Shown piece after piece: positions 1 to 8,571 of a stretch of 64,000 nucleotides of DNA (position 1 is the first letter of the stretch; each line of letters opens with the position of its first letter). The position numbers and the translations under genes are program-made. The notes below the pieces were generated by a model, which worked only from the letters and a program-made list of their open reading frames with translations, was not told where the DNA came from and searched no databases. Source of the stretch: Eubacteriales bacterium (lineage in GTDB: Bacteria; Bacillota; Clostridia; Lachnospirales; Lachnospiraceae); the NCBI GenBank assembly GCA_030536555.1, contig JAUNPU010000015.1, positions 1-64,000 of the forward strand. The letters run 5' to 3'.

Positions 1-656
1 GGTCCCTGGAAGTCGTTGGAGGTCCACATGAACTGGAACAGTGCACAGGATACCAGTGACGGCTTTAACATCGGAACGATGACATACCACAGGGTCTTAA
101 GGGAGTTACATCCGTCGATCTTTGCTGCCTCTTCCAGCTCCTTCGGAATACCGCGCAGGAACTGTACCAGCATGAATACGAAGTAGGTATCTGCTGCGAA
201 CAGAGACGGGATCACCAGCGGAAGATAGGAATCGGTCCATCCCCACTTGTTGAACATGATGTACTGCGGTGCATTTAATACAACCTGCGGCAGGAACAGG
301 GTAGAAATCATCAGGGAGAACATAATGCTCTTACCCTTGAAGTTGAACCGTGCGAAGCCGTATGCGGTAACCGTTGCGGAAACAACCGTGAAGATTACCT
401 TCGGTACTACGATCTTGTATGTATTGATCATGGAAGCGATCAGGTCGATCTTGCCGCCGTAGCTCTTAAATGCATCATTGTATCCGTCAAATACCGGATT
501 CTTCGGCCAGAACCATGCACTGGTGAAGATCTCGGAGTTGGTTTTAAAGGTTGCACCTACCATCCATAACAGCGGATATACCATCACCAGACCAACCAGT
601 ACCAGGACGATATAGCGCAGGACAGCGCTGACTTTTGCTCTTTGTTCTCTTGTCAT
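1..656 (-). CDS. carbohydrate ABC transporter permease, MalG type (partial)
   Basis: This is the second membrane subunit of a sugar ABC importer; 218 codons lie in the window and the C-terminus is cut off by the left edge. It starts at ATG 656 with no stop codon up to position 1. A first transmembrane segment follows the short basic N-terminus (RYIVLVLVGLVMVYPLLWM). Near the cut end is the EAA loop that contacts the ATPase (EEAAKIDGCNSLKTLWYVIV). Its start is 6 bp downstream of the neighbouring permease stop, so it is the last gene seen of the leftward operon. The family and role are clear. The substrate is inferred from the divergent GH105 enzyme, which suggests unsaturated rhamnogalacturonides (compare YesQ of Bacillus subtilis). 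Confidence 0.9.
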   Translation of the reverse strand, partial: MTREQRAKVSAVLRYIVLVLVGLVMVYPLLWMVGATFKTNSEIFTSAWFWPKNPVFDGYNDAFKSYGGKIDLIASMINTYKIVVPKVIFTVVSATVTAYGFARFNFKGKSIMFSLMISTLFLPQVVLNAPQYIMFNKWGWTDSYLPLVIPSLFAADTYFVFMLVQFLRGIPKELEEAAKIDGCNSLKTLWYVIVPMLKPSLVSCALFQFMWTSNDFQG

Positions 657-662
657 CTTCTC

Positions 663-1562
663 CTACCTCCCGTCCTCATCAGAGTAATAAACCCACTTCT
701 TCTGGCTGATAAATGCAACAGCCGTGAAGGTCATAACAATTACAAACAATACCCATGCCTGAGCACTTGCCATACCCATCTTGTGACGCAGGAATGCGTT
801 GTTGTAGATCAGCATGGAGATCAGTGTGGTAGCACCGTTCGGGCCGCCCTTGGTTACCAGGTACGGAGCATTGAACTCCTGGAACGCCTGGCAGAGCTGT
901 GTGATCAGGTTATAGAAAATAACCGGGGTGATGATCGGCACGGTGATCTTAAAGAACTGAGTCCACTTGCCTGCACCATCGATGGAAGCTGCCTCATAGA
1001 GATCCTGTGACACACCCTTCAAGGCTGCCAGGAAGATGACCATGGCAGAACCGAACTGCCATACACGAAGCAGGATGATGACGAACAGCGCACCGTTGGG
1101 GCTTGCCATCCAGTTGATCTTCTCGCCGCCAAAGAGGGTTACCACCGTATTGATCAGACCATCTGTATTGAAGACTGCTCTCCACAGAATTGCGATTGCG
1201 ATGGAACCGCCCAGGATAGACGGAATGTAGTAAGCGGTACGGAAGAAGTTAACTCCCTTCAGCTTAAAGTTCAGGATATACGCGATGAACAGTGCAAATG
1301 CCAGCTTCATCGGCACATCAAAAATTGCATACTTAAATGTTACCTGGAATGCCCGGATGATATCTTCATCGGTGAAGATCTTCTGATAGTTCATCATGCC
1401 GGTCTTTGTAATACCTGTAAACAGGTCATAGTTGGTGAAGCTGTAATACAGGGATGATGCAAACGGATATACTTTGAATAAGATAAATCCGATCAGCCAC
1501 GGTATTACAAAAAAGAAGCCGATGTTTTCAGCGAGAAACTTGCTGAAGCTTTTTTTCTGCAT
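663..1562 (-). CDS. carbohydrate ABC transporter permease, MalF type
   Basis: This 299-residue integral membrane protein is the first permease of the sugar importer. It has six predicted hydrophobic segments, starting with FFFVIPWLIGFILFKVYPFA. The EAA loop near residue 190 (YEAASIDGAGKWTQFFKITV) docks on the ATPase. No ATPase gene is visible, which is common because many Firmicutes sugar importers share a single MsmX-type ATPase encoded elsewhere. It is 20 bp downstream of the small unknown gene and 6 bp upstream of the second permease. It most resembles YesP/LplB-type permeases of oligosaccharide importers; the exact sugar is inferred only from context. Confidence 0.92.
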   Translation of the reverse strand: MQKKSFSKFLAENIGFFFVIPWLIGFILFKVYPFASSLYYSFTNYDLFTGITKTGMMNYQKIFTDEDIIRAFQVTFKYAIFDVPMKLAFALFIAYILNFKLKGVNFFRTAYYIPSILGGSIAIAILWRAVFNTDGLINTVVTLFGGEKINWMASPNGALFVIILLRVWQFGSAMVIFLAALKGVSQDLYEAASIDGAGKWTQFFKITVPIITPVIFYNLITQLCQAFQEFNAPYLVTKGGPNGATTLISMLIYNNAFLRHKMGMASAQAWVLFVIVMTFTAVAFISQKKWVYYSDEDGR

Positions 1563-1581
1563 ACGATTACCTCCTATACGC

Positions 1582-1920
1582 TTATCTGTATAAATTCCCT
1601 ACCATATCCTCATATTTCTCCGGCAGAACCGCCCGCTTCTCACAGGCCTTCTCCACCACATATGCGATCTGGTGTCTCACGTTCTCGTCCGGGAAAGCAT
1701 TCTCATACCCCTCTTCCAGACAGATCCGTCTGATTCGCTGTAGCTGCTCTCTGCATATGTCACAGAGCGCTCTGTAATGCTCATAAATCTCTTCTGACAT
1801 CTCGTCGATGGTGTCTGCCAGAAGTACCAGCTTCTCCGGATCCAGATTGCCCTGCTCCCGAAACCACTGAACGATGCCTGCGTAATTCGCCTTATCCTTT
1901 ACAGCACTTCTCACATCCAT
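1582..1920 (-). CDS. small unknown protein within sugar ABC operon
   Basis: I do not recognise this 112-residue protein. It is soluble, charged and probably all-helical, with no signal peptide or membrane segment, and contains two cysteines four residues apart (CDICREQLQ) plus two further ones. The start ATG at 1920 has a good ribosome binding site (AGGAAAGG) 6 bp upstream. It lies between the binding protein (83-bp gap) and the first permease (20-bp gap) on the same strand, so it is very likely co-transcribed with the transporter. It could be a cytoplasmic accessory or regulatory factor for the importer, but nothing in the sequence states a function. Confidence 0.7.
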   Translation of the reverse strand: MDVRSAVKDKANYAGIVQWFREQGNLDPEKLVLLADTIDEMSEEIYEHYRALCDICREQLQRIRRICLEEGYENAFPDENVRHQIAYVVEKACEKRAVLPEKYEDMVGNLYR

Positions 1921-2002
1921 AGCTGCCTTTCCTCTATAGAAGCCGCCAAACTTGCCTGGCGGCTTCTGCTCAATCCCATTCTGTCAGAATTTCAAACCTT
2001 AA

Positions 2003-3370
2003 TTAGTTGCCCATGCACTCGTTGACGCCGTCGATCAGGTCCTGAGCTGCCTTTGCGCTGTCGATGTCGCCTGCGCTCAGCTTACCGAATACTTTGTAGT
2101 ATACGCCATCCGGGTTAGCCTTCAGATCGTTGTGCTCGAACTTGGTATCCAGAGCGAACGGAGCATAGGAGGTAACCTTTGCATTTGCCTCTTTTACCAG
2201 TGCGTTGCCCAGACCCTTCTCGTCCAGAACCTTCAGAGCTGCTGCGGAACACGGAATACCACGCTCGGTAGAGCAGATCTCGATGCCTTCCGGATCATTT
2301 AACAGGAAGTTGATCAGCATAGCTGCTTCCTTCGGATGAGCGGAGGTTGCGGATACAGCCAGACCCATGGAGATCTTGGTGAAGCCGCCCTTGTTCTCGC
2401 CAAACTGGATGAAATCGCCGATTACGAATTCCTGACCCGGCTTATTGGTGGACTCTTCCACTGCCTTCTCGAACTTGCTTGCAGAGGAATCCCACTCGTA
2501 GATACCAGCGTACTTACCGTCGATCCACTTTGCGTTCTTATCTAAGGAGTCAGCCATGTCGCCGTTGATGGTTGCGATGGTCGGGATCACGTGCTCAGCC
2601 TCTAACTTGCACAGGAAATCCATACCTTCCTGAATCTCTTCTGCGGTGTACTGAATCTCGCCGTTCTCTACCCACGGCTTGTTGTACTTGGACTCTAAGT
2701 AGTAAACCATGAAGATCATGCGGTCATACTCGCCCAGTGCCAGCGGATAGTAATCCTCGTTGAATGCCTTGAATGCTGCACCTGCTGCCAGCAGAGAATC
2801 CGTATCAGTCGGCAGTGCACATCCAACCTCATCAAAGGTGGTCTTGTTCCAGTAGAATACACGTCCGGTCATAGCTACCGGTACTGCCATCAGCTTGCCG
2901 TCTGCCTTACACAGCTCTCTTGCGCTCTCCGGGAACTGAGTCAGATCCAGAACGTCTGCGTAGTCCTCCAGGTTAGCGAAGTTAGCGCCGTTGCCTGAGT
3001 AAGCCTCGATCCAGTTCCAGTTGATCTGCATAACATCTGCTGCATTGCCGCCCAGGATGTTCAGAGACTGCTTCTCTTCCCAGCCGCTCCATGCGCCGTA
3101 CTCCGGAGTCACGCTGATGTTCGGGTACTTTGCCATAAATGCTGCGATTGCCTTCTCAGTAGCCTCATGTCTTGCGTCGCCGCCCCACCAGGAAAAGGTC
3201 AGCTCAACCTTCTCGTCGGAAGCTGCTGCGTCGCCAGCCGGTGCTGCTGCGTCAGCTGCCTTGGTCTCAGCCGGTGCTGCTGCCTTGTCTCCGCCGCCGC
3301 ATGCGGTCAGAGAAGCTGCGGTAACCGCTGCCATTGTCAATGCTACTGCTTTCTTCATGCTCTTTTTCAT
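2003..3370 (-). CDS. sugar-binding lipoprotein of ABC importer
   Basis: This 455-residue lipoprotein captures the sugar outside the cell and hands it to the two permeases. The N-terminus has a lysine-rich start, a hydrophobic stretch and a lipobox LTAC with the modified cysteine at residue 24. An Ala/Asp/Glu-rich linker follows to about residue 54. The mature domain begins with VELTFSWWGGDARHEATEKA, typical of family 1 extracellular binding proteins such as YesO. It is the first gene of the leftward operon, served by a consensus promoter about 270 bp upstream. Pectin-derived oligosaccharide as ligand is inferred from the divergent GH105 gene. Confidence 0.93.
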   Translation of the reverse strand: MKKSMKKAVALTMAAVTAASLTACGGGDKAAAPAETKAADAAAPAGDAAASDEKVELTFSWWGGDARHEATEKAIAAFMAKYPNISVTPEYGAWSGWEEKQSLNILGGNAADVMQINWNWIEAYSGNGANFANLEDYADVLDLTQFPESARELCKADGKLMAVPVAMTGRVFYWNKTTFDEVGCALPTDTDSLLAAGAAFKAFNEDYYPLALGEYDRMIFMVYYLESKYNKPWVENGEIQYTAEEIQEGMDFLCKLEAEHVIPTIATINGDMADSLDKNAKWIDGKYAGIYEWDSSASKFEKAVEESTNKPGQEFVIGDFIQFGENKGGFTKISMGLAVSATSAHPKEAAMLINFLLNDPEGIEICSTERGIPCSAAALKVLDEKGLGNALVKEANAKVTSYAPFALDTKFEHNDLKANPDGVYYKVFGKLSAGDIDSAKAAQDLIDGVNECMGN

Positions 3371-3536
3371 AAGATAGTCTCCCTTTCTTATATAAAATTT
3401 TTAAAACCTTCGAGTTCCTGCCTGCATCTTTTTGTCCGCCTCTTCAGTTCCCCGTTCCCTCTGCCAGCCCTCCGGCTTCCAGCTTCCGGTTCAAAGCCAT
3501 CCGACCTGTAACCTTCCGTTATCGTCCTTGTAATAG

Positions 3537-3563
3537 TTTGCAAAGGTTTGCAAGCTTTTGCAA
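3537..3563. promoter_or_regulatory. three TTTGCAA repeats at exact 10-bp period
   Basis: TTTGCAA occurs at 3537, 3547 and 3557, one helical turn apart, in the 5' untranslated region of the binding-protein operon about 75-100 bp downstream of its promoter. Adjacent copies approximate LacI-family operators (TTGCAA-N-TTTGCAA). The site is well placed to act as a roadblock or looping operator together with the palindrome near 3760. Confidence 0.5.
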
Positions 3564-3644
3564 AAAATTATGCATTTCTGCTTTTGTAAGTGGTTACATT
3601 TTTATACTTGCGAGCAGTTATGCATCTCTTTCGCTGATGGTTAC

Positions 3645-3673
3645 AGTATAACACCGTTGTTTTTGTATGTCAA
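3645..3673 (-). promoter_or_regulatory. sigma-A promoter of sugar importer operon
   Basis: On the minus strand TTGACA (3673-3668) and TATACT (3650-3645) are separated by exactly 17 bp. This gives a leader of about 270 nt before the binding-protein start at 3370. Confidence 0.8.
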
Positions 3674-3758
3674 TTAGTTATTATGCTCACATTTTAATTT
3701 TTTATTTGTGCATTTTGTCTAATTCAATTTCAAGGCATTTTATGGTATCATTAATTAT

Positions 3759-3774
3759 GTTGCAAACGTTTGAA
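3759..3774. promoter_or_regulatory. LacI/CcpA-type palindromic operator
   Basis: TTGCAAACGTTTGAA contains the perfect 10-bp palindrome CAAACGTTTG with a central CG, the hallmark of LacI/GalR-family operators and similar to cre sites. It lies 31-46 bp before the GH105 start codon, where a repressor would block transcription. It shares the TTGCAA half-site with the repeats at 3537-3563. Which regulator binds is unknown; no LacI gene is in the window. Confidence 0.6.
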
Positions 3775-3804
3775 TTCCGACAATGAAAAGGAGTCCATTA
3801 AGAT

Positions 3805-4938
3805 ATGAAAATACTTGACCGTTATATCAATCAGCTTCTGGAAAAGAGCAGCCCGCAGAAACCCGTATGGAACATTGAGAAGATCAAGCAGGGTGCGAAG
3901 CCATCCTGGAACTACATGGACGGCTGTATGATCAAGGCCATCCTGGAACTTTACCATATTACAAAAGAAGAAGCCTACTTAACCTTCGCAGACAACTTCA
4001 TCGACTACTTCGTGGAGGAGGACGGCTCCATCAAGTCCTATCATCCGGAGGAGCACAATCTGGACAATGTAAACGCAGGCAAGACGCTGTTCGACTTATA
4101 TGAGCTGACCGGCAAGGAGAAGTACCGCCGCGCCATCGACACCGTCTACAGCCAGTTAAAGACCCAGCCCCGCACCTCCACCGGCAACTTCTGGCACAAG
4201 GAGATCTACCCGAACCAGATCTGGCTGGACGGTCTTTACATGGGGCAGCCCTTCTACATGCAGTACGAGCTTACATATAATAACGGAAAGAACTGTCTGG
4301 ACAGCTACAACCAGTTCCTCAATGTCTACAAGCTGATGCGCGACCTCCGAAACGGCCTCTACTATCATGCTTACGACGACTCCAGAGAGATGTTCTGGTG
4401 CGACAAGGTGACCGGACTCTCCGACAACTTCTGGCTCCGCGCCCTGGGCTGGTACGCCATGGCACTGATTGACACCATGGAAGTCATGCCGGACGATACC
4501 CTGGGTGCTGAAAAGAAGGAGCTGGGACGCATTTACAAAGAGCTGATCGACTCCATGCTGCCCTATCAGGATGAGAAGACCGGCATGTGGTATCAGGTAG
4601 TGAACCGCGGCGGCATCAAGCCCAACTACTTGGAGACCTCCGGCTCCGCCATCTTCGCCTACGCGATCATGAAGAGCGTGCGCCTGGGCTTCCTGGACGA
4701 AAGCTACTTCGCTTACGGAAGAAAAGCCTTTGACGGCATCTGTGAGAACTATTTGTCCGAGAAGGACGGCGAGCTGCAGCTTGACGGCATCTGCCTGGTA
4801 GCCGGTCTCGGCAACAAGGAGATGCGCGAGGGCACCTTCGACTACTATATGCGGGAGCCGATCGTGAAAAACGAGGCCAAGGGCGTGGCACCGCTGATTC
4901 TGGCTTATATTGAGATTCTGTTCCGGGGGGAGGAGTAA
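3805..4938 (+). CDS. unsaturated rhamnogalacturonyl hydrolase (GH105)
   Basis: This 377-residue cytoplasmic enzyme removes the terminal unsaturated galacturonic acid from oligosaccharides released by rhamnogalacturonan lyases. It has the length and motif order of GH105 (alpha/alpha barrel; YteR/YesR of B. subtilis). The catalytic aspartate should be D142 in NQIWLDGLYMGQPF. There is no signal peptide, consistent with processing after import. The start is supported by AAGGAG about 13 bp upstream. It is transcribed divergently from the sugar importer across a shared operator region, matching the yes/yte gene layout. GH88 would be the alternative family, but the WLDG(L/I)YM context favours GH105. 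Confidence 0.9.
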   Translation: MKILDRYINQLLEKSSPQKPVWNIEKIKQGAKPSWNYMDGCMIKAILELYHITKEEAYLTFADNFIDYFVEEDGSIKSYHPEEHNLDNVNAGKTLFDLYELTGKEKYRRAIDTVYSQLKTQPRTSTGNFWHKEIYPNQIWLDGLYMGQPFYMQYELTYNNGKNCLDSYNQFLNVYKLMRDLRNGLYYHAYDDSREMFWCDKVTGLSDNFWLRALGWYAMALIDTMEVMPDDTLGAEKKELGRIYKELIDSMLPYQDEKTGMWYQVVNRGGIKPNYLETSGSAIFAYAIMKSVRLGFLDESYFAYGRKAFDGICENYLSEKDGELQLDGICLVAGLGNKEMREGTFDYYMREPIVKNEAKGVAPLILAYIEILFRGEE

Positions 4939-4982
4939 ATCAAGCCGAAATCTTTCTCCAGATAGAAGAAACAGGGCTGTGA

Positions 4983-5122
4983 TTCAGCTTGACATGTGTT
5001 GCAGGCATCCCATATTCGCTTGCTTCTCCTGACAGGTGTGCATTTATGCCGGACTGATGTCCGTTCTATCCTACACACAATCTCGAAGATGCGAATATGC
5101 GGATGCTTGTAATACGTTGATA
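4983..5122 (+). other. long inverted repeat, possible structured RNA
   Basis: The 383-bp gap after the GH105 gene holds no convincing gene. It does hold an imperfect inverted repeat: GCAGGCATCCCATATTCGC at 5001-5019 pairs with GCGAATATGCGGATGCTTGT at 5091-5110, with weaker pairing extending out to about 4983 and 5122. Three of the mismatches are G.U pairs if the plus strand is transcribed, and the loop contains smaller hairpins. It could be a 3' UTR structure of the GH105 mRNA or the relic of a small mobile repeat. Confidence 0.35.
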
Positions 5123-5259
5123 CTGATATAGACATTTAGATAACATGGTCAAAATTACAAACCTGCATTGCAATGCCATCCTCCATTATATGAAATCCAT
5201 AGAAGCTTTATATTTTCAGAATTTAAATAACGGTTCAGACTCCTTTATGATAGACATAC

Positions 5260-5297
5260 AGAAAAGGCATCCATCTGCATATAGCGGATGAATGCCT
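5260..5297 (-). terminator. intrinsic terminator after MurNAc operon
   Basis: On the minus strand AGGCATTCATCCGC pairs with GCAGATGGATGCCT (one mismatch) and is followed by TTTTC. It sits 25 bp after the PTS stop codon. Confidence 0.6.
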
Positions 5298-5321
5298 GAA
5301 CCAAATGGAAATGGCTGTCTC

Positions 5322-6656
5322 TTATTCTTCCGGATCCTCAAACCCAAGAATCGCTGCAAATGCGAATCCTGCCGCATAGGAAATGGCGACGCCAATCAGG
5401 TATTTGACCGGGCTGGTGGTAATCAGAGACAACTGCAAGCCGGAGAGTTCCGGAATCTTCGCCGCCACATGCATCATAGCCATGGAGCTTCCGCCGACTG
5501 CACCGCCCAGACACGATGCCAGGAACGGTTTCCCCAGCGGAATCGTAACTCCCCACATCAACGGCTCGCCGATACCCAGCATGCCGACCGGCAGCGCATT
5601 GCGGCAGGTCTTTTTCAGGCGGGCATTCTTCGTCTTCAGGTAGATGTAAAACGCGGCTCCTACCTGTCCCGCACCTGCCATACAGGTAACTGGCAGCAAA
5701 TACGTCACGCCGAAATCACTGATTAACTGTGCATTTACGGCAATCAGGCCGTGGTGCATGCCCGTCATAACGAGCGGCAGATATACCAAGGTAGCCAGTC
5801 CCGCCAGGAACGGCACATTGTAAATAATATAGTGTACAAACTGGCCGATGGTTTCCGAGATGAATCCGCATACCGGCTGGAGTACGAGCAGTCCTGCAAA
5901 CGTCATGACAAAAATCATAATCAGAGGCCGCAAAAACGTATCCAGAAAATCCGGAATCACCCGTGCAAGCCTTTTCTCCAACTGTGCGCCCAGTCCGGCC
6001 ACCACCATCACGGAGATCACGCCGCCGCGGCCAGCCACACATTCTACGATGCCGAAGAGATTCACGCCGGTAATCGAGGCCGCCGTCAGGATGGACGCCA
6101 GCACCGCACCCAGGATGGGCGTTCCGCCAAACTCTTTCGCCGCGTTATAGCCGACGATGATCGGCAGGACGTTGAACACCGAATACGCGATGGTGCCCAG
6201 AATCTTACCGAAATTCGTCTCCTCAAAGCCCGGGAAGAATACATAACCGGATTCATAAATCGCCACCATCAGGCCGCAGGCAATAAAGGCCGGAATGATC
6301 GGAATGAAAATCTTAGCCACCGTCTTCATCAGCCGCTTGGCCGGCGTGTCGTTCTTCTTGCGGTTTTCACGTTTCCTGATCTCCGCCTCATCCACCTCGA
6401 TGCAGCGGATTCCCGTGCGCTCGGAAATATCCATGGCAATCCGTTTACTCTTGCCCGGACCTACCACCACCTGGATATTATGATCATCCACCACGACGCC
6501 CAGCACGCTGTCAACCTTGCGCAGCGCGTCCAGGTCGCATTTTGTTACGTCCTTCACCTCAATCCGCACTCTGGTCATACAGTTTTCGATGCCCCGCAGA
6601 TTTTCCTTGCCGCCCAATAAAGTAATCACCTGGTCTGTGATCTGATTATTGCTCAT
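5322..6656 (-). CDS. murP: PTS EIIBC, N-acetylmuramic acid type
   Basis: This 444-residue membrane permease imports and phosphorylates MurNAc to MurNAc-6-phosphate. The EIIB domain occupies residues 1-90, with the phosphorylated Cys26 in ENCMTRVR. The EIIC domain from about 107 has about ten hydrophobic segments and the substrate loop GIGEP at 361-365. There is no EIIA domain, as in MurP, so a separate glucose-type EIIA must donate phosphate. MurNAc is assigned because it follows murQ directly (62-bp gap) in an operon with an RpiR regulator; a sucrose/trehalose-class EIIBC would look similar by sequence alone. Confidence 0.87.
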   Translation of the reverse strand: MSNNQITDQVITLLGGKENLRGIENCMTRVRIEVKDVTKCDLDALRKVDSVLGVVVDDHNIQVVVGPGKSKRIAMDISERTGIRCIEVDEAEIRKRENRKKNDTPAKRLMKTVAKIFIPIIPAFIACGLMVAIYESGYVFFPGFEETNFGKILGTIAYSVFNVLPIIVGYNAAKEFGGTPILGAVLASILTAASITGVNLFGIVECVAGRGGVISVMVVAGLGAQLEKRLARVIPDFLDTFLRPLIMIFVMTFAGLLVLQPVCGFISETIGQFVHYIIYNVPFLAGLATLVYLPLVMTGMHHGLIAVNAQLISDFGVTYLLPVTCMAGAGQVGAAFYIYLKTKNARLKKTCRNALPVGMLGIGEPLMWGVTIPLGKPFLASCLGGAVGGSSMAMMHVAAKIPELSGLQLSLITTSPVKYLIGVAISYAAGFAFAAILGFEDPEE

Positions 6657-6718
6657 AAATTGCTTCCCCCTTTTCTTTTATCGTTAATCGTTACAAAACC
6701 CCTTCTATGGTTCCGGTT

Positions 6719-7627
6719 TTACAGACACCTTCTTACGAAGCCGTTCTGCTTCCCTAACCTGCTTTGTGCCTCCTGACAGGACACGCCTGCCAAAATCATG
6801 ACAATCGCCGCTTTCATCTGTCCTCCTGCCTGGGCGAGCGCATATCTTGCCTCCTCCTCCGAACAGTCCGTCGCCATGCAGACGATCCGCACGGCCCGGT
6901 CTTCCAGCTTCAGATTCGTCGCTTTCATATCGACCATCAGATTCTTATATACTTTTCCGATTCCGACCATAGAGGCCGTGGATATCATATTCAACACCAT
7001 CTTCTGGGCCGTTCCGGCCTTCAGCCGCGTAGAGCCCGTGAGGATTTCCGGCCCCGTCTCCACCTCGATTGCCGTGTCGGCGTATCCGGACAGCACCGCG
7101 GGACAGTTACAGGACACCCCGACGCAGTACGCCCCCACTTCTCTCGCATATTCCAGCGCGCCGATGCAGTAAGGCGTTCGCCCGGACGCCGTCAGCGCCA
7201 CCAGCACATCCTGGTTTGTCAGCCCTATCTTCTGAAGATCCTCTCTGGCCGCCTCTCTGGAATCCTCAGCTCCCTCCTTCGCCACGACAAATGCCTGTTC
7301 GCCGCCGGCCATGACGCCTACCACCTTGTCGCCGGCTGAAAAGGTCGGCATACACTCTGCCGCGTCCAGAATTCCCAGCCGGCCACTGGTGCCTGCCCCA
7401 GCATAGACCAGTCGGCCTCCGCTTTCAAACGCCCGGATCACCACCTTCACGACCTTCGCAATCTGGGGAATGGCCTGCCTCACCGCATCCACCACCCCAT
7501 GGTCTTCCTCATTCATTACCCGCAAAAGTTCTTCCGCGCTCATCAGATCAAGATCCTGCGTCCGGGGATTTCTCCGCTCGGTCATCAGGCCCGACAGCAG
7601 TTTCCTGTCCATTTCCTGCAATGCCAT
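6719..7627 (-). CDS. murQ: N-acetylmuramic acid 6-phosphate etherase
   Basis: MurQ cleaves the lactyl ether of MurNAc-6-P to give GlcNAc-6-P and D-lactate, feeding cell-wall sugar into amino sugar metabolism. The sugar isomerase (SIS) fold is evident from YAGAGTSGRLGILDAAEC, and the two acids used by the family lie in DAAEC and GAEDS (E91 and E121 from this start). At 302 residues it is of normal length. I chose ATG 7627, which shares one base with the upstream stop (TGATG) and has AAAGGAG 9 bp before it. A TTG one codon earlier is also open but less well placed. Confidence 0.95.
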   Translation of the reverse strand: MALQEMDRKLLSGLMTERRNPRTQDLDLMSAEELLRVMNEEDHGVVDAVRQAIPQIAKVVKVVIRAFESGGRLVYAGAGTSGRLGILDAAECMPTFSAGDKVVGVMAGGEQAFVVAKEGAEDSREAAREDLQKIGLTNQDVLVALTASGRTPYCIGALEYAREVGAYCVGVSCNCPAVLSGYADTAIEVETGPEILTGSTRLKAGTAQKMVLNMISTASMVGIGKVYKNLMVDMKATNLKLEDRAVRIVCMATDCSEEEARYALAQAGGQMKAAIVMILAGVSCQEAQSRLGKQNGFVRRCL

Positions 7628-8571
7628 CAACCCGTCAGCTCCTTTCTGTAATCCTGAAATGTACGGAACACCCGCACACCATGGCGCTCATAGAAGCGCC
7701 GCCCCGGATCGTCCGTCGACACAAAATACAGGTGGCAAATTCCTCTTTTTGCCATCTCGAACTGGTACAGATCGAACAACAGGCCGCCCAGCCCGTGATT
7801 CCGGGCCGTCGCCGACACACCGATGGGGCCGAACCGCATCGGATTGCCGTCGATCATCCGGGTACAGAATCCGCAGATCCGGTTATCCTGATCCAGCACC
7901 AGGAAAATGCAGTCCTCCGCCCGGTTCTGCTGCATAGCCAACAGGCAGTTCCGCTTCCAGCCACCCCCGAACTCATCGCGGGCGTAATTCAAAAGCTCCA
8001 CCGCATATGGCCAGGTAAACATCTCGAATCGGTATCCGGCCTCCTGCGCCTGCTCCAGACGGTGCTTCGTCTCCTCCGCCAGCCGATATCCATGCAGATC
8101 CTTGCACATGGAATAGGCCATCTTCCCGCCCACATAGCCATGACGCTGAAAAAACTTCACCGCCGCCGCGTACTGTTCCACATCCACCCCTGGGAAAACG
8201 TAGCTGGGACTATACGCTGCCAGCGTGATCTGCCGAGCGCCCCGGGTCTTTAACGCTGTCTCCGCCGTATCAAGCAGCTGGGAACCAATTCCCCTCCTCT
8301 GGAATCTGCGGTCGACAAACATCACATTAATCCAGCCGCGCTCCGGCTCTGTCCCCCGCTCCAGATAGGGAAATTTGCGTTTTGTCGCCAGCAGAAAACC
8401 GACCACCTGTCCTTCCTCTAAGGCGATATAGCAGAGCTCGGAATCAAAATTATCGTCCAGAAGCACCTGGCTGCGGAATTTCTGCACGATAATCGGATCT
8501 GCCGTCAGCTCCCGATTCCAGAGAGCGACAACCGCCTGCTCATATTCCTGTCCATAGGTCACGATATTCAT
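7627..8571 (-). CDS. tandem GNAT N-acetyltransferase
   Basis: This 314-residue protein carries two GNAT folds. The N-terminal one has the acetyl-CoA binding motif RRFQRRGIGSQLL near residue 90. The C-terminal one has a similar motif, TARNHGLGGLLFD, near residue 262. It overlaps the regulator by 4 bp (ATGA) and murQ by one base, so translation is coupled inside the MurNAc operon. An amino sugar or muropeptide is a reasonable substrate guess from context, for example re-acetylation of glucosamine-type sugars, but the sequence does not prove it. Confidence 0.85.
   Translation of the reverse strand: MNIVTYGQEYEQAVVALWNRELTADPIIVQKFRSQVLLDDNFDSELCYIALEEGQVVGFLLATKRKFPYLERGTEPERGWINVMFVDRRFQRRGIGSQLLDTAETALKTRGARQITLAAYSPSYVFPGVDVEQYAAAVKFFQRHGYVGGKMAYSMCKDLHGYRLAEETKHRLEQAQEAGYRFEMFTWPYAVELLNYARDEFGGGWKRNCLLAMQQNRAEDCIFLVLDQDNRICGFCTRMIDGNPMRFGPIGVSATARNHGLGGLLFDLYQFEMAKRGICHLYFVSTDDPGRRFYERHGVRVFRTFQDYRKELTG

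Noticed and set aside
4905..5135. 76-codon minus-strand frame after the GH105 gene
   Set aside because: No RBS, overlaps the GH105 gene end and the inverted repeat, and its translation resembles no protein family.
5751..6620. 289-codon plus-strand frame opposite the MurNAc PTS gene
   Set aside because: His/Arg-rich antisense shadow of a clear EIIBC gene; no RBS or family resemblance.
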